A program made the translations under genes and the position numbers. From NCBI GenBank assembly GCA_965221185.1, contig OZ244866.1, forward strand, positions 2,418,001 through 2,482,000: a stretch of 64,000 bases of DNA, in the 5' to 3' direction. Positions 8,021 through 16,372 of the stretch are shown in pieces. Every line of letters begins with the position of its first letter. Position 1 is the first letter of the stretch. This DNA is from Aldehydirespirator sp965221185 (lineage in GTDB: Bacteria > Actinomycetota > Acidimicrobiia > Acidimicrobiales > Aldehydirespiratoraceae). The notes below the pieces were generated by a model that searched no databases, was not told the origin of the DNA, and saw only the letters and a list, made by a program, of their open reading frames with translations.

Positions 8021-8472
8021 CTAGTCCTCGCCGATGTCCTCGTTCCAGAGGTGGGGCTCGGCGCGATGAAGTCCCGCATCATGGCCACGCATGTCTCGTC
8101 GTCGAGCACGGTGACCCTCACGCCCCGCTCGGCCAGCAGGGCCTCCTCGCCCATGAACGTGCGGTTCTCGCCCTCCACCACCTCGCCGATGCCGTACAGC
8201 AGGATCGCCCCGGTGCACATGGCGCACGGCGACAGCGTGGTGTACGTCACCGAGTCGCGGTAGACGCCCGCCGGGAGCCGTCCGGCGTTCTCCAGGGCGT
8301 CGGTCTCGCCGTGGCGGATGGCCGAGCCCATCTGCACCCGCCGGTTGTGGCCCCGGCCGATTATCTCGCCGCCGTGCACGAGCACCGCCCCGATCGGGAT
8401 ACCGCCCTCGGCCCGACCCCTCAACGCCTCATCGATCGCCGCCTGCATGAACTGGTCGGTCCATCGCCCCAT
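8021..8472 (-). pseudogene. Nucleoside/cytosine deaminase, frameshifted near the 3' end
   Basis: The Zn-binding deaminase fold is clear: HGE at 54-56 (zinc ligand His54, proton-shuttle Glu56) and SPCAMC at 81-86 with ligands Cys83 and Cys86. The opening RWTDQFMQAAIDEA and SAIRHGETDALENAGR match bacterial cytosine/nucleoside deaminases of about 150 aa. After DFIA (near residue 137) the frame runs into 34 unrelated residues to a stop at 7957. One base is missing near 8063-8064; restoring it gives the expected ending EPHLWNEDIGED with a stop at 8021-8023. All catalytic residues precede the shift, so activity may survive with an altered tail. A sequencing error is also possible. Confidence 0.8.
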
Positions 8473-8546
8473 TCAACCCGTGATGTCCTCGCGATCGGCA
8501 ACCGGCCCGGACCGGGGCCGGCGCCTCCTGCAGATAGCTTCCCGAC

Positions 8547-9959
8547 ATCGACAACCAACTCGAAGTCCTGATCGATCGCTGGCGGCGTCAGATCGCCGAC
8601 GACGAGCTTGAGAGTCGCCTGCGAGACCAGGTCAGCGAACTCGCCGGCGCCGGGCTCGCATCCGACGAGGCCTTCCTGATCGCGGCCAAACGGGTAGGGG
8701 CGCTCGACGAGGCGATGGCGGCCATGTCCGATGCCGCCACGGCCGCATCCGACACCACCGCGGCCACGCCCCCCATCGCGGAGCCCGACAGAGTCGAGCG
8801 GTCGGACGCCGCCGACGAGCGGCCCGAGGGACTGTGGCGGCGGCTTTCGCTGATGCCAGGCTCCGGCAACGTCGAGGCCAGGCGCGAGTTCGTCGCCATG
8901 GGCTCTCTGGCGTGCGCGGCCGCGGTCGCCGTCAAGGCGCCCGAGTTGTTCGGCCTCGAACTCGAGGACTTCGACCAGTTCTACGCACGCAACCTCAGCC
9001 TGCTCGTGCTGCCGTTCCTGGCCGGATACTTCGCCTGGAAGCGCAGGCTCGCCCCGAAGCGATCGGCCCTGCTGGCAGCGCCGTTCGTTGCGGCCGCGGT
9101 GATCATCAACGTCTACCCGTTCGAACCAGGCTCCGACGTACCCGACACGGAGATACTCGCGGCGCTGCACCTGCCCATCCTGCTGTGGCTGGTGGTCGGG
9201 TTCGCCCATGCAGCCGGCGACTGGCGCTCCCACGAGAAGCGGATGGACTTCGTGCGCTTCACCGGCGAGTGGTGCATCTGCTACGGGCTGATCGCGCTCG
9301 GCGGCGGCGTCTTCGCCGGGTCCGCAGCAGGGATATTCGCCGCCATCGGACTCGACGCCGGCCAGTTCATCGGGCTCTGGCTGGTGCCGTGCGGAGCGGC
9401 CGGCGCCGTGGTGGTGGCCGCGTGGCTGGCCGAGTCGAGGCAGGGCGTGCTCGAGAGGATCGCCCCCGTGCTGACGAGGCTGTTCACGCCGATGTTCGCG
9501 GCACTACTGGCCGCTTTCCTCATCGCCGTGGCCCTAACCGGCAGGGGCATAGACGTCGGCCGGGGCGTGCTGATCTTCTTCGACCTGCTACTGGCGCTGA
9601 TCCTTGGCCTAGCGATCTACTCCATAGCGGTCCGAGATCGGCAGGCCCCTCCCGGCCTGTTCGACATTCTGCAACTGGCACTCGTGGTCGCGGCCCTGCT
9701 CGTCGACCTGCTGGTGCTGGGCGCCATCGTGGGCCGCCTGTCCGACTTCGGCACCACCCCCAATCGGATTGCGGCCTTGGGCGAGAACCTGGTGCTCTTG
9801 GTCAACCTGGCCTGGTCGGCCTGGCTCTATTCCGGCTTCTGGCGGGGCCGTCGCCCGTTCTCAGCACTCGAGCGCTGGCAGACGGCCTACGCGCCGGTCT
9901 ACGCGGTGTGGGCTGCCGGGGTGGTGGTGGTCTTCCCGCTTGCGTTCGGCTTCTCCTGA
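8547..9959 (+). CDS. Polytopic membrane protein with N-terminal permease-prefix domain
   Basis: From the first ATG (8715) the protein is 414 aa with about ten hydrophobic segments. The same frame is open upstream and encodes IDRWRRQIADDELESRLRDQ and LASDEAFLIAAKRVGALDEA, the typical helical prefix domain found on DUF4153-like and other permease-like proteins, so the real protein is longer. No ATG, GTG or TTG exists between the upstream TAG and 8715; the best position for a start is an ATC at 8547 (reading xDNQLEVLIDRWRRQ), either a rare AUC start or a mutated ATG. No substrate can be inferred. It is divergent from the deaminase gene. Confidence 0.75.
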   Translation: MDNQLEVLIDRWRRQIADDELESRLRDQVSELAGAGLASDEAFLIAAKRVGALDEAMAAMSDAATAASDTTAATPPIAEPDRVERSDAADERPEGLWRRLSLMPGSGNVEARREFVAMGSLACAAAVAVKAPELFGLELEDFDQFYARNLSLLVLPFLAGYFAWKRRLAPKRSALLAAPFVAAAVIINVYPFEPGSDVPDTEILAALHLPILLWLVVGFAHAAGDWRSHEKRMDFVRFTGEWCICYGLIALGGGVFAGSAAGIFAAIGLDAGQFIGLWLVPCGAAGAVVVAAWLAESRQGVLERIAPVLTRLFTPMFAALLAAFLIAVALTGRGIDVGRGVLIFFDLLLALILGLAIYSIAVRDRQAPPGLFDILQLALVVAALLVDLLVLGAIVGRLSDFGTTPNRIAALGENLVLLVNLAWSAWLYSGFWRGRRPFSALERWQTAYAPVYAVWAAGVVVVFPLAFGFS

Positions 9960-10055
9960 GCGCCCGGCCGCACGGGCGCCGTTCGGCTTCTCCTGGGCGC
10001 CCGGCCACCGAGGGCTGCCAGGCCGCACGGGCGCGGACAAGGCTCGGCGGCCCAG
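9945..10055. repeat. Imperfect tandem duplication over the stop codon of the membrane-protein gene
   Basis: GTTCGGCTTCTCCTG plus GCGCCCGGCC occurs at 9945 and again at 9982 (offset 37), and the GCCGCACGGGCGC block recurs near 10022. The first copy contains the native TGA; in the second that position reads TGG. This places a duplicated gene end in the intergenic space before the vWA gene. Confidence 0.7.
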
Positions 10056-10138
10056 TCCCCTCCAGACCGGGCCGCCGAGCCCCGTTACGGGCCCCTCCAG
10101 GGGTGAGTCACAGGGAGTCGGAGGAGCCCTTGTCGCCG

Positions 10139-11962
10139 CTAGCGGCGGCGGATGCGCCTAGCGGTGTCGATCAGGCCAGCCAGCTCCTCGGCGTCGTCGT
10201 CGCGGCGCAGGTCGTCGGCCACCCGATCGGCCTGGTAGCTGAGCTCCTCCATGCTGCGGTCCTCCACGAAGGGGCTGTCCCGCAGGACTTCGGCGAACTC
10301 GGCGGCCACCACGGCCAGCCGGAAGTGGGCGCCGGCATCGCGGAACGAGCCTTCCACGTCGTCGGCGTTCAGGCTGGCCCACGTCTCGGTGATCCGCTCG
10401 CTGGCCGGTCGCTGGTAGCGCAGCGTGGCGGTGGCGATCGGGCCCCGGCTGCGGTCCCAACCCCGGTCCAGGGTCAGCTCGTAGAGGGCGGTCGAACTCT
10501 GGCCCGCGCCGACCTCGCCGGCATCGCGGGTGTCGTCGCGGAAGTCCTCATCCGCGATGGCCCGGTTCTCGAACCCGAGCAGCCGGTAGGAGATCACCTT
10601 GTCCCGGTCGAACTCGACCTGGATCTTGGCGTCGCGGGCCACCGAGGCCAGCAGGCTGGTGAGGTTCTCCACGAAGATGCGATGGGCCTCGTCGACGGTG
10701 TCGATGTAGTGGTAGGTGCCGTCGGCCTTGTTGGCCAGCTGCTCCATGAGCTCGTCGTTGAACGGGCCCAGGCCCACGCCGATGGTGGTCAGGCCGATGT
10801 CGCCCCGCTCGCCGATCTCCTCGAGGAGGTCGTCGGTGCGGGTGGCGCCCACATTGGCGACGCCGTCCGACAGCAGGATCACCAGCACCGCTCGGCCGTC
10901 GTCGGCCTCGCGCAGGGCCATGTCATAGCCCCGCACCAACCCGGCCTCGGCGTTGGTGCTGCCGCCGGGTTGCACCCGGCTGCGGATCTCGTCGATGATC
11001 CAGTCGGCGTTGCCCGACACCCTGGTCGGGTCGAGGATCGTGGTGGACCTGTCGTTGTAGGCGACCACGCCCACTCTGGTGCGCCCCGGCAGGCCCGAGA
11101 CCAGCAGCTCGGCCGCCTCATGGACCAGAGTCATGCGCTCCATCGGCCGGTCGGACGGCCCGGCCGTCTCGCCCATCGAGCCGGAGCGGTCAATGACCAG
11201 CACCACGCTCTCGGGGATCACCAGATCCGACAGCACCTCAGGAGCCTGCACGCCCACCCGCAGCATCAACCGGTCGGGATCGCTGAACGGGGAGGGGGCC
11301 GCCTCCATCGTGATGTTGAACTCGTCGATGAGCGGCTGGTAGCCGCCGTCGAAGTAGTTGACGAACTCCTCCACCCGCACGGCCTCGATGGGCGGCAGTT
11401 GGTCGCCCTCCAGGTAGTTGCGGGTCACGACGTAGGAGGCAGTGTCGACATCGAGGGCGAAGGTGGACAGATCATCCTCGTAGGTGTCCACGAACGGGTT
11501 GACGCCGTAGTCCTCGAAGGTGTTGGACTGGCACTCCGGGCAACGGCGACGAGCCTCCTCGGAACGCTCACGGTCCGACTGGGCCGCCTCCTCCCGGGAC
11601 ACGCCGCTGCTGGCTGCAGAGGCCGTAGTTGTCGGCGCGGCGGACTCTTCATAGGCGTAGTCGGCGGCCTCCTCGGACATCGGCTCCTCCTCGACCATCG
11701 GCTCCTCGACGGCCGCTCTGCCAGGGGTCGTGGTCACCGCATCGAAGTCCTGGCTGCCCGAACTCTCGCGTTCTCCGCTGACATCGGCCGCAGAGTCCAC
11801 GGCAGGGCCCTCGGACTCGGCTGGCGCCGGACTTGCCGTTTCGCCGTCGTCGCCGGGGCCGCTGCATGCCACCGCCAGCAGCCCCAGCACCAACACTGCG
11901 CCCAGCCACGCCCTGCGACGCTTCGGTCTCGTCTCGAGTCTCTTGAATCCCGTGGTTCCCAT
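10139..11962 (-). CDS. YfbK-like von Willebrand factor A domain lipoprotein
   Basis: 607 aa. A lipoprotein signal peptide (basic start, hydrophobic core, LAVAC lipobox at about 29-33) is followed by a low-complexity Ser/Glu/Ala linker, an N-terminal vWF-A-associated domain (NTFEDYGVNPFVDTYEDD, FALDVDTASY), a vWA domain with the MIDAS motif DRSGSMG near residue 258, and a C-terminal DUF3520-like region. This order is that of E. coli YfbK. The protein is expected on the outer face of the membrane and to bind a divalent metal; the ligand is unknown. The long leader region (11963-12276) contains a dispersed repeat. Confidence 0.9.
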   Translation of the reverse strand: MGTTGFKRLETRPKRRRAWLGAVLVLGLLAVACSGPGDDGETASPAPAESEGPAVDSAADVSGERESSGSQDFDAVTTTPGRAAVEEPMVEEEPMSEEAADYAYEESAAPTTTASAASSGVSREEAAQSDRERSEEARRRCPECQSNTFEDYGVNPFVDTYEDDLSTFALDVDTASYVVTRNYLEGDQLPPIEAVRVEEFVNYFDGGYQPLIDEFNITMEAAPSPFSDPDRLMLRVGVQAPEVLSDLVIPESVVLVIDRSGSMGETAGPSDRPMERMTLVHEAAELLVSGLPGRTRVGVVAYNDRSTTILDPTRVSGNADWIIDEIRSRVQPGGSTNAEAGLVRGYDMALREADDGRAVLVILLSDGVANVGATRTDDLLEEIGERGDIGLTTIGVGLGPFNDELMEQLANKADGTYHYIDTVDEAHRIFVENLTSLLASVARDAKIQVEFDRDKVISYRLLGFENRAIADEDFRDDTRDAGEVGAGQSSTALYELTLDRGWDRSRGPIATATLRYQRPASERITETWASLNADDVEGSFRDAGAHFRLAVVAAEFAEVLRDSPFVEDRSMEELSYQADRVADDLRRDDDAEELAGLIDTARRIRRR

Positions 11963-12114
11963 TGGTCACCCTCCTCCAGGTGGCAGGCGCCCCGTGCGCC
12001 CGATCGCTACCTACGACGACGCGAACCGGCAGCCGGTTCCCGGGCACCCGAATAAGAATCCACCGTCGCGAGATCCCGCGGCTCACCCCGCGGCGGCTAG
12101 GCGCGGACGCGAGG

Positions 12115-12211
12115 TATGTGAAGCTCGCCTCAAATCTGCACGAGTATTGCTCCTATATGACGGGTTTCTCTACATATTTCGGCAGAGCGTGGCCCGAGCG
12201 GCCCGTGAGCG
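12115..12211 (+). repeat. Dispersed ~96-bp element, copy 1
   Basis: It matches 36273-36368 over its whole length, with roughly 85 percent identity by eye and one indel. Shared blocks are AAGCTCGCCTCAAATCTGCA, CTATATGACGGGTTTCTCTA and CCGAGCGGCCCGTGAGCG. Immediately after, 12198-12235 also resembles one unit of the 44-bp array at 35013. The rest of the 314-base gap 11963-12276 upstream of the vWA gene holds nothing else I can support. Confidence 0.75.
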
Positions 12212-12276
12212 TGGCGAACAAGAGCGGGAAGCACAACGCTGCGCCGCGAGGCGGCGGCACCTATCCGCGTGGCCCC

Positions 12277-13449
12277 TTAGGCGCGGGACGCGGCGAGGGC
12301 CTGGTCGACCAGCTCGAGGGGGTGGCACACATCCAGGCCGGCGGCCGCGAGATGCAGAGAGCAGCCCGGGTTGGCGCTGGCCACGACCGACGCTCCGGAG
12401 CGGGCCACGGCTGCGGTCTTGCGCTCACGGATCGCCTTGGACAGCTCGGCCTCCATCACCGAGTAGGCGCCGCCCGCCCCGCAGCACAGGCCGTCGTCGT
12501 CGAGGGCCACCACCCGAGCCACGAACGGGGCCAGCACCTCGGACACGGCCAGGTGGGCCCGCTGCACGTGGCGCAGATGGCACGGGTCCTGCACGGCCAC
12601 GGTCATCTCCAGCGGAGCGACCGGCCGCCGGGCTCGCAGCTCGCCGAGGTGCTCGGCCAGCCATTCGTGAACATCGAACACCCGGGCCGAGAAGGCCTTG
12701 GCCTCGTCGGTGCCCAGCAGGTGGCCGTAGTCCTTGAGCGCGGCGCCGCACCCGGCTGCGTCCACGAGGATCGGGCGGTCGTCGCCGGAGAGTCCTGCCA
12801 TCACCTGCCGGGCCATGTCCTTGGTCTCTGACTCCAGCCCGGCATGGATATGCAGCGCCCCGCAGCACGGCGCGACCGCGCCCGTGGGCTCCACGCCCGC
12901 GCCGGCCGCCTCCAGCACCCGCTGCACGGCCAGGTGAACGTCACGCTGCCAGGCGTCCATCACGCAGCCGGTGAACAGCCACACGTCGTCTCCGGAGGTG
13001 CGCAGCCGCGGGCGCCGCAGCGGCATCCGGGCGGGCAGGCCCAGGCGCTGGGTCGGCACCAGCCGCAGCCGGATGGCCAGCGCCAGCAGGGTGGAGCCGG
13101 CCAGCAGCAGCCGGCGATGGCGCAGCCCCTTCAAAGCCAAGCGCTGCCAGCGGGGGGTGATCCGGCCCGCGGCCGCCAGCGCGGTCCGGGTGCCCTCCAT
13201 CAGATGGCCGAACGGCACCGCGCTCGGGCAGGCCGTCTCGCAGCCACGGCACTGAACGCAGGTCTCCATGGAGCGCAGCACGTCGTCGGTCACCGGCGCG
13301 TCCTCGTTCTGCACGGCCCGCATGAGCGCGATGCGGCCCCTCGGCGACTCCGTGTCGCGCCCGGTGATCACAAACGTCGGGCAGTGGGGCAGGCACAGCC
13401 CGCAGGCGACGCACGCAACCAGCTCGTCGTCGTCGAGGCCGAGGTGCAT
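12277..13449 (-). CDS. glcF: Glycolate oxidase iron-sulfur subunit
   Basis: 390 aa. Two ferredoxin-like CxxCxxCxxxCP clusters occur near the N-terminus (CVACGLCLPHCP, CVQCRGCETACP), followed by two CCG domains, each with a cysteine-rich motif (APCCGAL, GLCCGAGGAYS). GlcF passes electrons from the flavin subunits GlcD and GlcE to the respiratory chain as glycolate is oxidised to glyoxylate. It is third in a minus-strand glcD-glcE-glcF set with gaps of about 150 and 100 bases, so one operon is likely. The protein is somewhat shorter than E. coli GlcF (407 aa), within family range. Confidence 0.92.
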   Translation of the reverse strand: MHLGLDDDELVACVACGLCLPHCPTFVITGRDTESPRGRIALMRAVQNEDAPVTDDVLRSMETCVQCRGCETACPSAVPFGHLMEGTRTALAAAGRITPRWQRLALKGLRHRRLLLAGSTLLALAIRLRLVPTQRLGLPARMPLRRPRLRTSGDDVWLFTGCVMDAWQRDVHLAVQRVLEAAGAGVEPTGAVAPCCGALHIHAGLESETKDMARQVMAGLSGDDRPILVDAAGCGAALKDYGHLLGTDEAKAFSARVFDVHEWLAEHLGELRARRPVAPLEMTVAVQDPCHLRHVQRAHLAVSEVLAPFVARVVALDDDGLCCGAGGAYSVMEAELSKAIRERKTAAVARSGASVVASANPGCSLHLAAAGLDVCHPLELVDQALAASRA

Positions 13450-13549
13450 CAGGGTCTCCCCAGCGGAGCCGAACTCAAATTGTCGACCAAAGCGCCCTCA
13501 CAGGTCCAATAGTCGCACCAATTTCGCCGCGGGTGCGTCGGATCATGCA

Positions 13550-14500
13550 TCAGGGCTTCCGGAGCGGGTCGCGGCCGGGGTTGAGGCGGCCGTCAGGGTC
13601 GAAGCGCTCCTTGAAACGGCGGTTCAACTCCGCTACGCCGGGACCGACCGGGCGGGAAGGCCGCGGCTCGGAGGCGTGCACCACCCCCACCCCGATCTCG
13701 GCCACGAACCGGCCCGCGGCTCCGGTGCCGGCATCGAAGGCCGCGGCCTCCGCGGGAGTGCACGACCAGCGGTGCGGCGGAAGGTCGGGCGGTCCGTCCA
13801 CGTCCTCTTGCGAGCCGGCGGCGAGCGCGGCCAGCCGAGCGAGATCCTCCTCCACGTCCACGCCGTAGCCGCCCAGCCGCAACCACGCCGCGGTTCCGTC
13901 CCACAGGATCGACATAGCGGTGCGGCAGGCCTGCGCAGCCCTCAGGTCGGCACCCTCGACACGCACCCAGCGCTCCACCTCCCCCACCGGCACGGTGCGC
14001 AGCAGCACCTCGCCCACCAAGCCGATTGTGCCCAGCGAGCCAACCAGCAGCCGGCACAGGTCGAAGCCGCTCACGTTCTTGACGGTGCCCGCGCCCGCGC
14101 TTGCGATCCGGCCGTCGGCGCACACGTAGCGGGCCTGCAGCAGCGCGTCGCGCACCGGTCCCAGCCCGAGGCAGGCGATGCTGGACTCTCCCGCCATCAG
14201 CGCTCCGCCCACCGTGCCGCCCGGACGCTCGGGCAGGGCGGTGCGCTGACCCGCGCCGGCCAGAACCTCGTGGAGTCCGGCCACCAGCGTGCCGACCCGC
14301 ACCCGCACCGTCATCTCGGCCGGCTCGAAGGCGACGATGCCCGCCGGGGCCCGCACCTCGCGAGTGCCCGGCGCGGCCTCCCCGCCCAGGCGCCAGCGGG
14401 TGCCGCCGCCCCGCACGCACACCGGCCCATCCGCTCCCACCTCGGCCGCGAAGCCGGTCAGGGCCTCATCGAACACGAATCGTCCGTTGGACGCGGTCAT
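13550..14500 (-). CDS. glcE: Glycolate oxidase FAD-binding subunit
   Basis: 316 aa, close to the usual GlcE length (about 350). The FAD_binding_4 (PCMH) part carries GGTVGGALMAGESSIACLGLG and VSGFDLCRLLVGSLGTIG, the pattern that holds the flavin ADP moiety. GlcE is the second flavoprotein of the glycolate oxidase complex. It lies between glcD and glcF on the same strand. Its N-terminus is short relative to some homologues, so part of the first FAD subdomain may be reduced. No operator was identified. Confidence 0.88.
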   Translation of the reverse strand: MTASNGRFVFDEALTGFAAEVGADGPVCVRGGGTRWRLGGEAAPGTREVRAPAGIVAFEPAEMTVRVRVGTLVAGLHEVLAGAGQRTALPERPGGTVGGALMAGESSIACLGLGPVRDALLQARYVCADGRIASAGAGTVKNVSGFDLCRLLVGSLGTIGLVGEVLLRTVPVGEVERWVRVEGADLRAAQACRTAMSILWDGTAAWLRLGGYGVDVEEDLARLAALAAGSQEDVDGPPDLPPHRWSCTPAEAAAFDAGTGAAGRFVAEIGVGVVHASEPRPSRPVGPGVAELNRRFKERFDPDGRLNPGRDPLRKP

Positions 14501-14651
14501 CGGGCCCGCTCCAGGCGGATTGCGCTTCCGGTCCGGCCGCGGCCCCAGTCGCCAAGCTCAGGCCTGGGACGCAACACCGAGATTCTGGGCCTCGCCACTG
14601 TGGCAGCGTGCGACCGGTGCATAGCAGCCCTCGAGACTGGACATCCAGCGC

Positions 14652-16181
14652 TCATCCCCACACGCCGGCGGCGTCGGAGGCCCGCAGCGCGGCGATGTCG
14701 GAGCAGCTGTGAGCGCTGGGCAGCACCTTGCCGGGGTTCATGCGGCAGTGCGGGTCGAACGACGCCCGCAGCCGGCTCTGCTGATCGAGGTCCACGGGGC
14801 TGAACATGCGGTGCATGTAGTCGCGCTTCTCCACGCCGATGCCGTGCTCGCCGGTCAGTGCTCCGCCCATGTCCAGCGACATCTCGATGATCTCGCGGCC
14901 CGCGGCGTGCACCCGCTCGTCCGCGCCGGGCACCCTGGAGTCGTAGGCCAGGATCGGGTGCAGGTTTCCGTCGCCCGCGTGGAACACGTTGAGGACGATC
15001 AGGTCATAGCGATCGACGATCTCGTACACCCGCTCCAGAACCTCTGTGAGCCGGGTGCGGGGCACCACAGTGTCGTGCAGGTAGTAGTCGGGCATCACGT
15101 TGGCCACCGCCCCGAAGGCGCTCTTGCGGCCCTTCCAGAGACGGGCCCGCTCGTCGTCGTCAGCGGCGGTGCGCACGCTGATGGCTTTGTTGCGGCGGGC
15201 GATGTCGGCGATCCGCTCGGCCGCGAGGGCTACTCCACCGGGCTGCCCGTCCACCTCGGTCAGCAGCACCGCAGCGGCGTCGGTGGGGTAGCCGGCCTGG
15301 GCGAAGTCCTCTATCGCAGCCACGCAGCGCTGGTCCATCATCTCGACGGCCGCGGGCACGATCCCGGCCGCGATGATGGCGCTGACGGTGGCCGCCGCGT
15401 CCGACACGTCGTCGTAGCACAGCAGCATGGTGCGCACCGCGGGCGGGTTGGGAGTGAGCCGCACGGCCACCGAGGTGGCGATGCCGCACATCCCCTCCGA
15501 GCCGACGAACGCGCCGCGAAGGTCGTAGCCGGCCGGCTCGGCGCTCAGGTCGCCGAGCGTGACCACCGAGCCGTCGGAGAGTACAACCTCCAGGGCCAGC
15601 ACATGGGCGCTGGTAACGCCGTAGGCCAGGCAGTGCGGCCCGCCGGAGTTGTTGGCCACGTTGCCGCCGATCGTGCAGGCCGCCTGGCTGGAGGGGTCGG
15701 GCGCATAGTGCACCCCGTGGGGGGCCAGCGCCCGCGACAGGTTCAGGTTCACCATGCCGGGCTGCACCCAGGCCACACCGTTGTCGAGGTCGATCTCGAG
15801 CAGCTTGTCCATGCGGGTCATGGCCAGCACCACGGGTCGGCCCACCGGCGCGGCGCCGCCGGCCAGCCCGGTGCCGGCGCCCCGCGGGGCCACAGCCCGG
15901 CCGTGGCGAGCGGCGGCCTTCACGCAGGCGACCACATCGGAGGTGGATTCCGGGAAGCACACGGGGCCAGCGTTGCCCTCGCGGTAGATGGAGGCGTCGC
16001 GGGAGGCCAGGTAGCGGGCGGCTGCGTCGGCGCGGACCCGGTCGGCCCCGACGGCCGCGATCAGGTCGGCCACCAGTGCGGCGTCGTCGGCCTCGACCGA
16101 CGGGGCCTCAGCAGTCGGGCGCCCGTCGCGGCGACGCGATCCCAGCACCCGGCGGGTGGCGGCAACAAGCGTCCTGGCCAC
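14652..16181 (-). CDS. glcD: Glycolate oxidase catalytic subunit (FAD-linked oxidase)
   Basis: 509 aa, typical GlcD/D-lactate dehydrogenase length. The PCMH FAD domain shows PRGAGTGLAGGAAP and CTIGGNVANNSGGPHCLAYG; the C-terminal FAD-oxidase domain shows NVFHAGDGNLHP and GALTGEHGIGVEKRDYM, which contain the active-site histidines. It oxidises glycolate (possibly D-lactate) and hands electrons to GlcE/GlcF. The annotated start is a GTG at 16181; the first 25 residues are basic and variable, so a later start is possible. It is first in the glcDEF operon and divergent from the P450 gene. Confidence 0.92.
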   Translation of the reverse strand: MARTLVAATRRVLGSRRRDGRPTAEAPSVEADDAALVADLIAAVGADRVRADAAARYLASRDASIYREGNAGPVCFPESTSDVVACVKAAARHGRAVAPRGAGTGLAGGAAPVGRPVVLAMTRMDKLLEIDLDNGVAWVQPGMVNLNLSRALAPHGVHYAPDPSSQAACTIGGNVANNSGGPHCLAYGVTSAHVLALEVVLSDGSVVTLGDLSAEPAGYDLRGAFVGSEGMCGIATSVAVRLTPNPPAVRTMLLCYDDVSDAAATVSAIIAAGIVPAAVEMMDQRCVAAIEDFAQAGYPTDAAAVLLTEVDGQPGGVALAAERIADIARRNKAISVRTAADDDERARLWKGRKSAFGAVANVMPDYYLHDTVVPRTRLTEVLERVYEIVDRYDLIVLNVFHAGDGNLHPILAYDSRVPGADERVHAAGREIIEMSLDMGGALTGEHGIGVEKRDYMHRMFSPVDLDQQSRLRASFDPHCRMNPGKVLPSAHSCSDIAALRASDAAGVWG

Positions 16182-16231
16182 GGCTCAGACCCTAACGCGG
16201 CCCGTGGGAAGCCAGGTAGCTCGGCCCGGAG

Positions 16232-16282
16232 CGAACTTCCGGCGGTTTTCGGTCACATACGGGCACAACTCCCGGAAGTTCG
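16232..16282. repeat. Hairpin with 19-nt loop, copy 2
   Basis: Arms 16232-16247 and 16267-16282 pair at 15 of 16 positions around a 19-nt loop (16248-16266) ending ATACGGGCAC, the same loop end as the hairpin at 7961. It lies between the divergent glcD and P450 genes, so it is not a terminator; it may be an operator or a mobile repeat. Confidence 0.6.
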
Positions 16283-16372
16283 GCGCCGGTGGATCCTGGC
16301 ACGACACCACCGCTGGCGCCCGACCGCCGCGCCGCGCGAAGATGGGCGACCAGAGTGGCTGCAGAGGAAGAC

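Noticed and set aside
8834..12055. A 1073-codon plus-strand frame
   Set aside because: It runs antisense to the vWA gene and out of frame over the membrane-protein gene; composition is the Arg/Gly/Ala-rich pattern of high-GC shadow frames.
13460..13545. A fourth member of the 19-nt-loop hairpin family between glcE and glcF
   Set aside because: Arms pair only with gaps and the loop length differs; too degenerate to claim.
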